From Physocladia obscura (Eukaryota > Chytridiomycota > Chytridiomycetes > Chytridiales > Chytriomycetaceae), in the NCBI GenBank assembly GCA_027596945.1, contig JADGJH010000218.1, positions 1-21,920 on the forward strand: a DNA stretch of 21,920 nucleotides, given 5' to 3'. Each line of letters begins with the position of its first letter. Positions within the stretch are counted from its first letter, which is position 1. The translations under genes and the position numbers were made by a program. Positions 19,967 to 21,920 of this stretch are shown here, piece by piece. The notes under the pieces are model-generated. The model did no database searches, was not told where the DNA came from, and saw only the letters and a program-made list of their open reading frames with translations.

Positions 19967-21920
19967 TTATGTCCTTTTCACCAAGAAGTTCAGCAAATCA
20001 ACTTTGGTAACAACATGGCGGACTTGTCTTTCGCCGCCAACATTTTCTGTGACAACACCAAAATAACTTTTGCTAAAAAACGTCTCGAGCGAATCAAGCT
20101 TTGTCGAGTAAGTAATATCAGTAAACTTCGCTTTAGTTTTAGCAAACTTTGTCATTGCACTGGAGACTGGCGCTTGTAAAGTTGTTCTACGGGAAGCAAT
20201 TTTTGCCAAAGCGTCACCTACATTGAATTAACATTTTATTCAGAAATTTTGATAAAAAAAATTTTTTAAAATTTTACCGATAGTAATCATTCCAATAAGT
20301 CTGTTGTTTGTGTTGTCAGTGACGGGAAGTTGGTCAAATCCTCGATCTTCCATGATTTTTATAGCTTCGGCATTTGAAATCTAGAGGAATTCAGATCAGA
20401 ACTTTTGTAAATTATCTATTCACTCACATTGTCGGGAACACTGACAGCGGCAGGAAGATTCAAATCTTTGATGGTAGCTCCATCATACTGCAGCTTCTTA
20501 TCAGCCTCAACTTTCTTGGTGACTTCGTCAGTGAAACCATTCTCAACCATCCAGCCATCACTGTAAAATAAAAACTTAGAAATACGAAAAAAAAGAAGAA
20601 AAAAAAGAAATGGAAGACTGCAAACACGTACTTGAGATGTTTGCTCATATAGTTTCTGATAGAATCCGCGAGCAAAACAACACATCTCTGGCCCGCTTTA
20701 AGTCTTTTTGCCGCCGAAATCGCGCCGACAAGAGCCGAACCGGAAGAACCCCCACACAGCAGTCCTTCTTCGCGAATCAGTCGACGCGCCATAATGAACG
20801 ATTCCTTGTCGTTGGTTTTAATCCATTCGTCCACATATTGACGATCCAAAACTTTCGGAATAAAATCGTATCCGATTCCTTCGATCTTGTAACTGTGAAT
20901 ACCTTCAGAGTTGAGCGATTCTGGTTGAGCAAGAATTGAACCGTACGGGTCGATTCCCACAATCTGAAAATTTAAAATTTAAAAACTTAAAAAACAACTG
21001 ACTCTTAAGTGAAAACTTACAATGCATTCTGGGCATTTTTCTTTCAACTTTTTCGCGATACCAGCGATAGTTCCACCTGTTCCTGCTGAAGCAACGAACA
21101 TGTCAATCTTGCCGCCACATTGAGACAAGATCTCTTCGGCAGTGCCTGTACGAAAACTAGTATTTCAGGAAACAGTGAGAAAAAAAAAATCGAACCTTCG
21201 TAATGCGCTAGGGGATTGTTCACATTCGAATATTGATCAGGAATCCACGAATTTGGAATTTCCGAATTCAATTTTTTAGCGACACCAATGTGAGATTCTG
21301 GTGAGTCCCAAGCTGCTTCAGTTGGTGTGCGCACAATATCTGCCCCAAGCGCTTTCAAAACATCCACCTTTTCCTGTGACATTTTTTCTGGCAACGTGAT
21401 AATGGCTTTGTATCCTTTCACCGCCGATGTGAGTGCAAGACCGATCCCTGTATTTCCTGATGTGGGCTAGAAGTAAAGAAAAAATTGTAAGAAAAATTAC
21501 GCGATCAATGACAAGCAACTACAGCCAATATTTGCAAAGATATATATATCCAGAATATTTCTTATACCTCGATAATTGTATCGCCGGGTTTGATAACTCC
21601 TTCCAATTCGGCACGTTCCAGCATTCGCTTTCCAATTCTATCCTTGACTGAGCCGCCTGCATTAAAAAACTCGCATTTTGCAACTGTAGATAGTTGTTTA
21701 TTATTGTTGGATTCGATAGTTGTGCATTGAAAAAAAATAAAAAGCAAAAGAATTCATGTTTCAAGTTGTGGTGCTTGGGCCACATTTGGGAGAGCAGAAA
21801 CAAACCTAATTCACAAGCAAGGCCTTCCGATTTACTGATGTTGTTAATTCGAATAAGCGGGGTTCCACCAATATTATCGAGTACAGAGTCGAAGATTCTG
21901 TTACGGTCTGTGTGTGGTAC
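19967..21920 (-). CDS. CYS4: Cystathionine beta-synthase (N-terminus cut by window edge)
   Basis: Eight minus-strand exons are visible: 21920-21806 (partial), 21683-21568, 21466-21196, 21145-21021, 20963-20632, 20560-20428, 20380-20278 and 20217-19967, giving 481 residues with every join in phase. The enzyme condenses serine and homocysteine to cystathionine using pyridoxal phosphate, the first step of transsulfuration in the cytosol. Visible signatures are [10 protein letters not shown], the PLP lysine in [11 protein letters not shown], the substrate loop [13 protein letters not shown], the phosphate-binding [14 protein letters not shown], and GIGYDF and GGSSGSA of the fold type II core. The C-terminal part (about residue 370 on) is a Bateman module of two CBS domains, with GFDQLPVTD in the first and [12 protein letters not shown] closing the second. 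Length matches fungal CBS. The heme-binding N-terminus of animal enzymes cannot be judged because the start lies beyond 21920. Confidence 0.97.

Overview
This is a gene-dense eukaryotic window: seven protein-coding genes and one decayed transposase, with short spliceosomal introns (about 47-126 nt, donors such as GTAAGT, GTGAGT and GTATGT), AATAAA signals close behind stop codons, and little intergenic space. The best inference is a fungus with flagellated spores, probably a chytrid. The evidence is a fungal-type TORC2 subunit SIN1/AVO1, a fungal-type cystathionine beta-synthase, Asn/Gln runs in disordered regions, and a coiled-coil protein resembling the cilium-associated protein IQCE. No rRNA, tRNA, CRISPR or prokaryotic operon features were seen. 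Exon joins were worked out by hand from reading-frame phase and splice motifs; every internal join listed keeps the frame.

Layout. 1-640: three diverged copies of a purine-rich repeat. 803-1684 (+): a pogo/DDE_1-type transposase relic in one reading frame with seven stops. 1911-2814 (-): ankyrin-repeat protein, first exon unresolved. 3211-3882 (-): small protein with a fibronectin type III domain. 3906-7253 (+): FG-type nucleoporin, six exons, the first holding only the ATG. Its start codon lies 23 bp from the divergent FN3 start codon. 7254-8256: about 1 kb with no recognisable gene. 8257-8762 (-): small unrecognised two-exon gene, divergent from SIN1. 8989-12830 (+): SIN1/AVO1 with CRIM, Ras-binding-like and PH domains, preceded by a chain of overlapping upstream ORFs. 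12953-19915 (-): 17-exon IQCE-like coiled-coil protein of 1974 residues. 19967 to the window edge (-): cystathionine beta-synthase, lacking only its extreme N-terminus.

The genes do not form an obvious pathway. They are housekeeping or structural genes: TORC2 signalling, nuclear pore, sulfur amino acid metabolism and a probable flagellar protein. Gene order is compact, with one convergent pair 122 bp apart (SIN1/IQCE-like), one tandem pair 51 bp apart (CBS/IQCE-like) and two divergent pairs. I did not find a clearly new biological system. The most unusual points are the transposase that decayed by nonsense changes without frameshifts, the uORF chain before SIN1, a SIN1 intron with two in-frame acceptors (one giving a 22-nt intron), a Gly-rich insertion inside the SIN1 PH domain, and 27-33-nt microexons in the IQCE-like gene.
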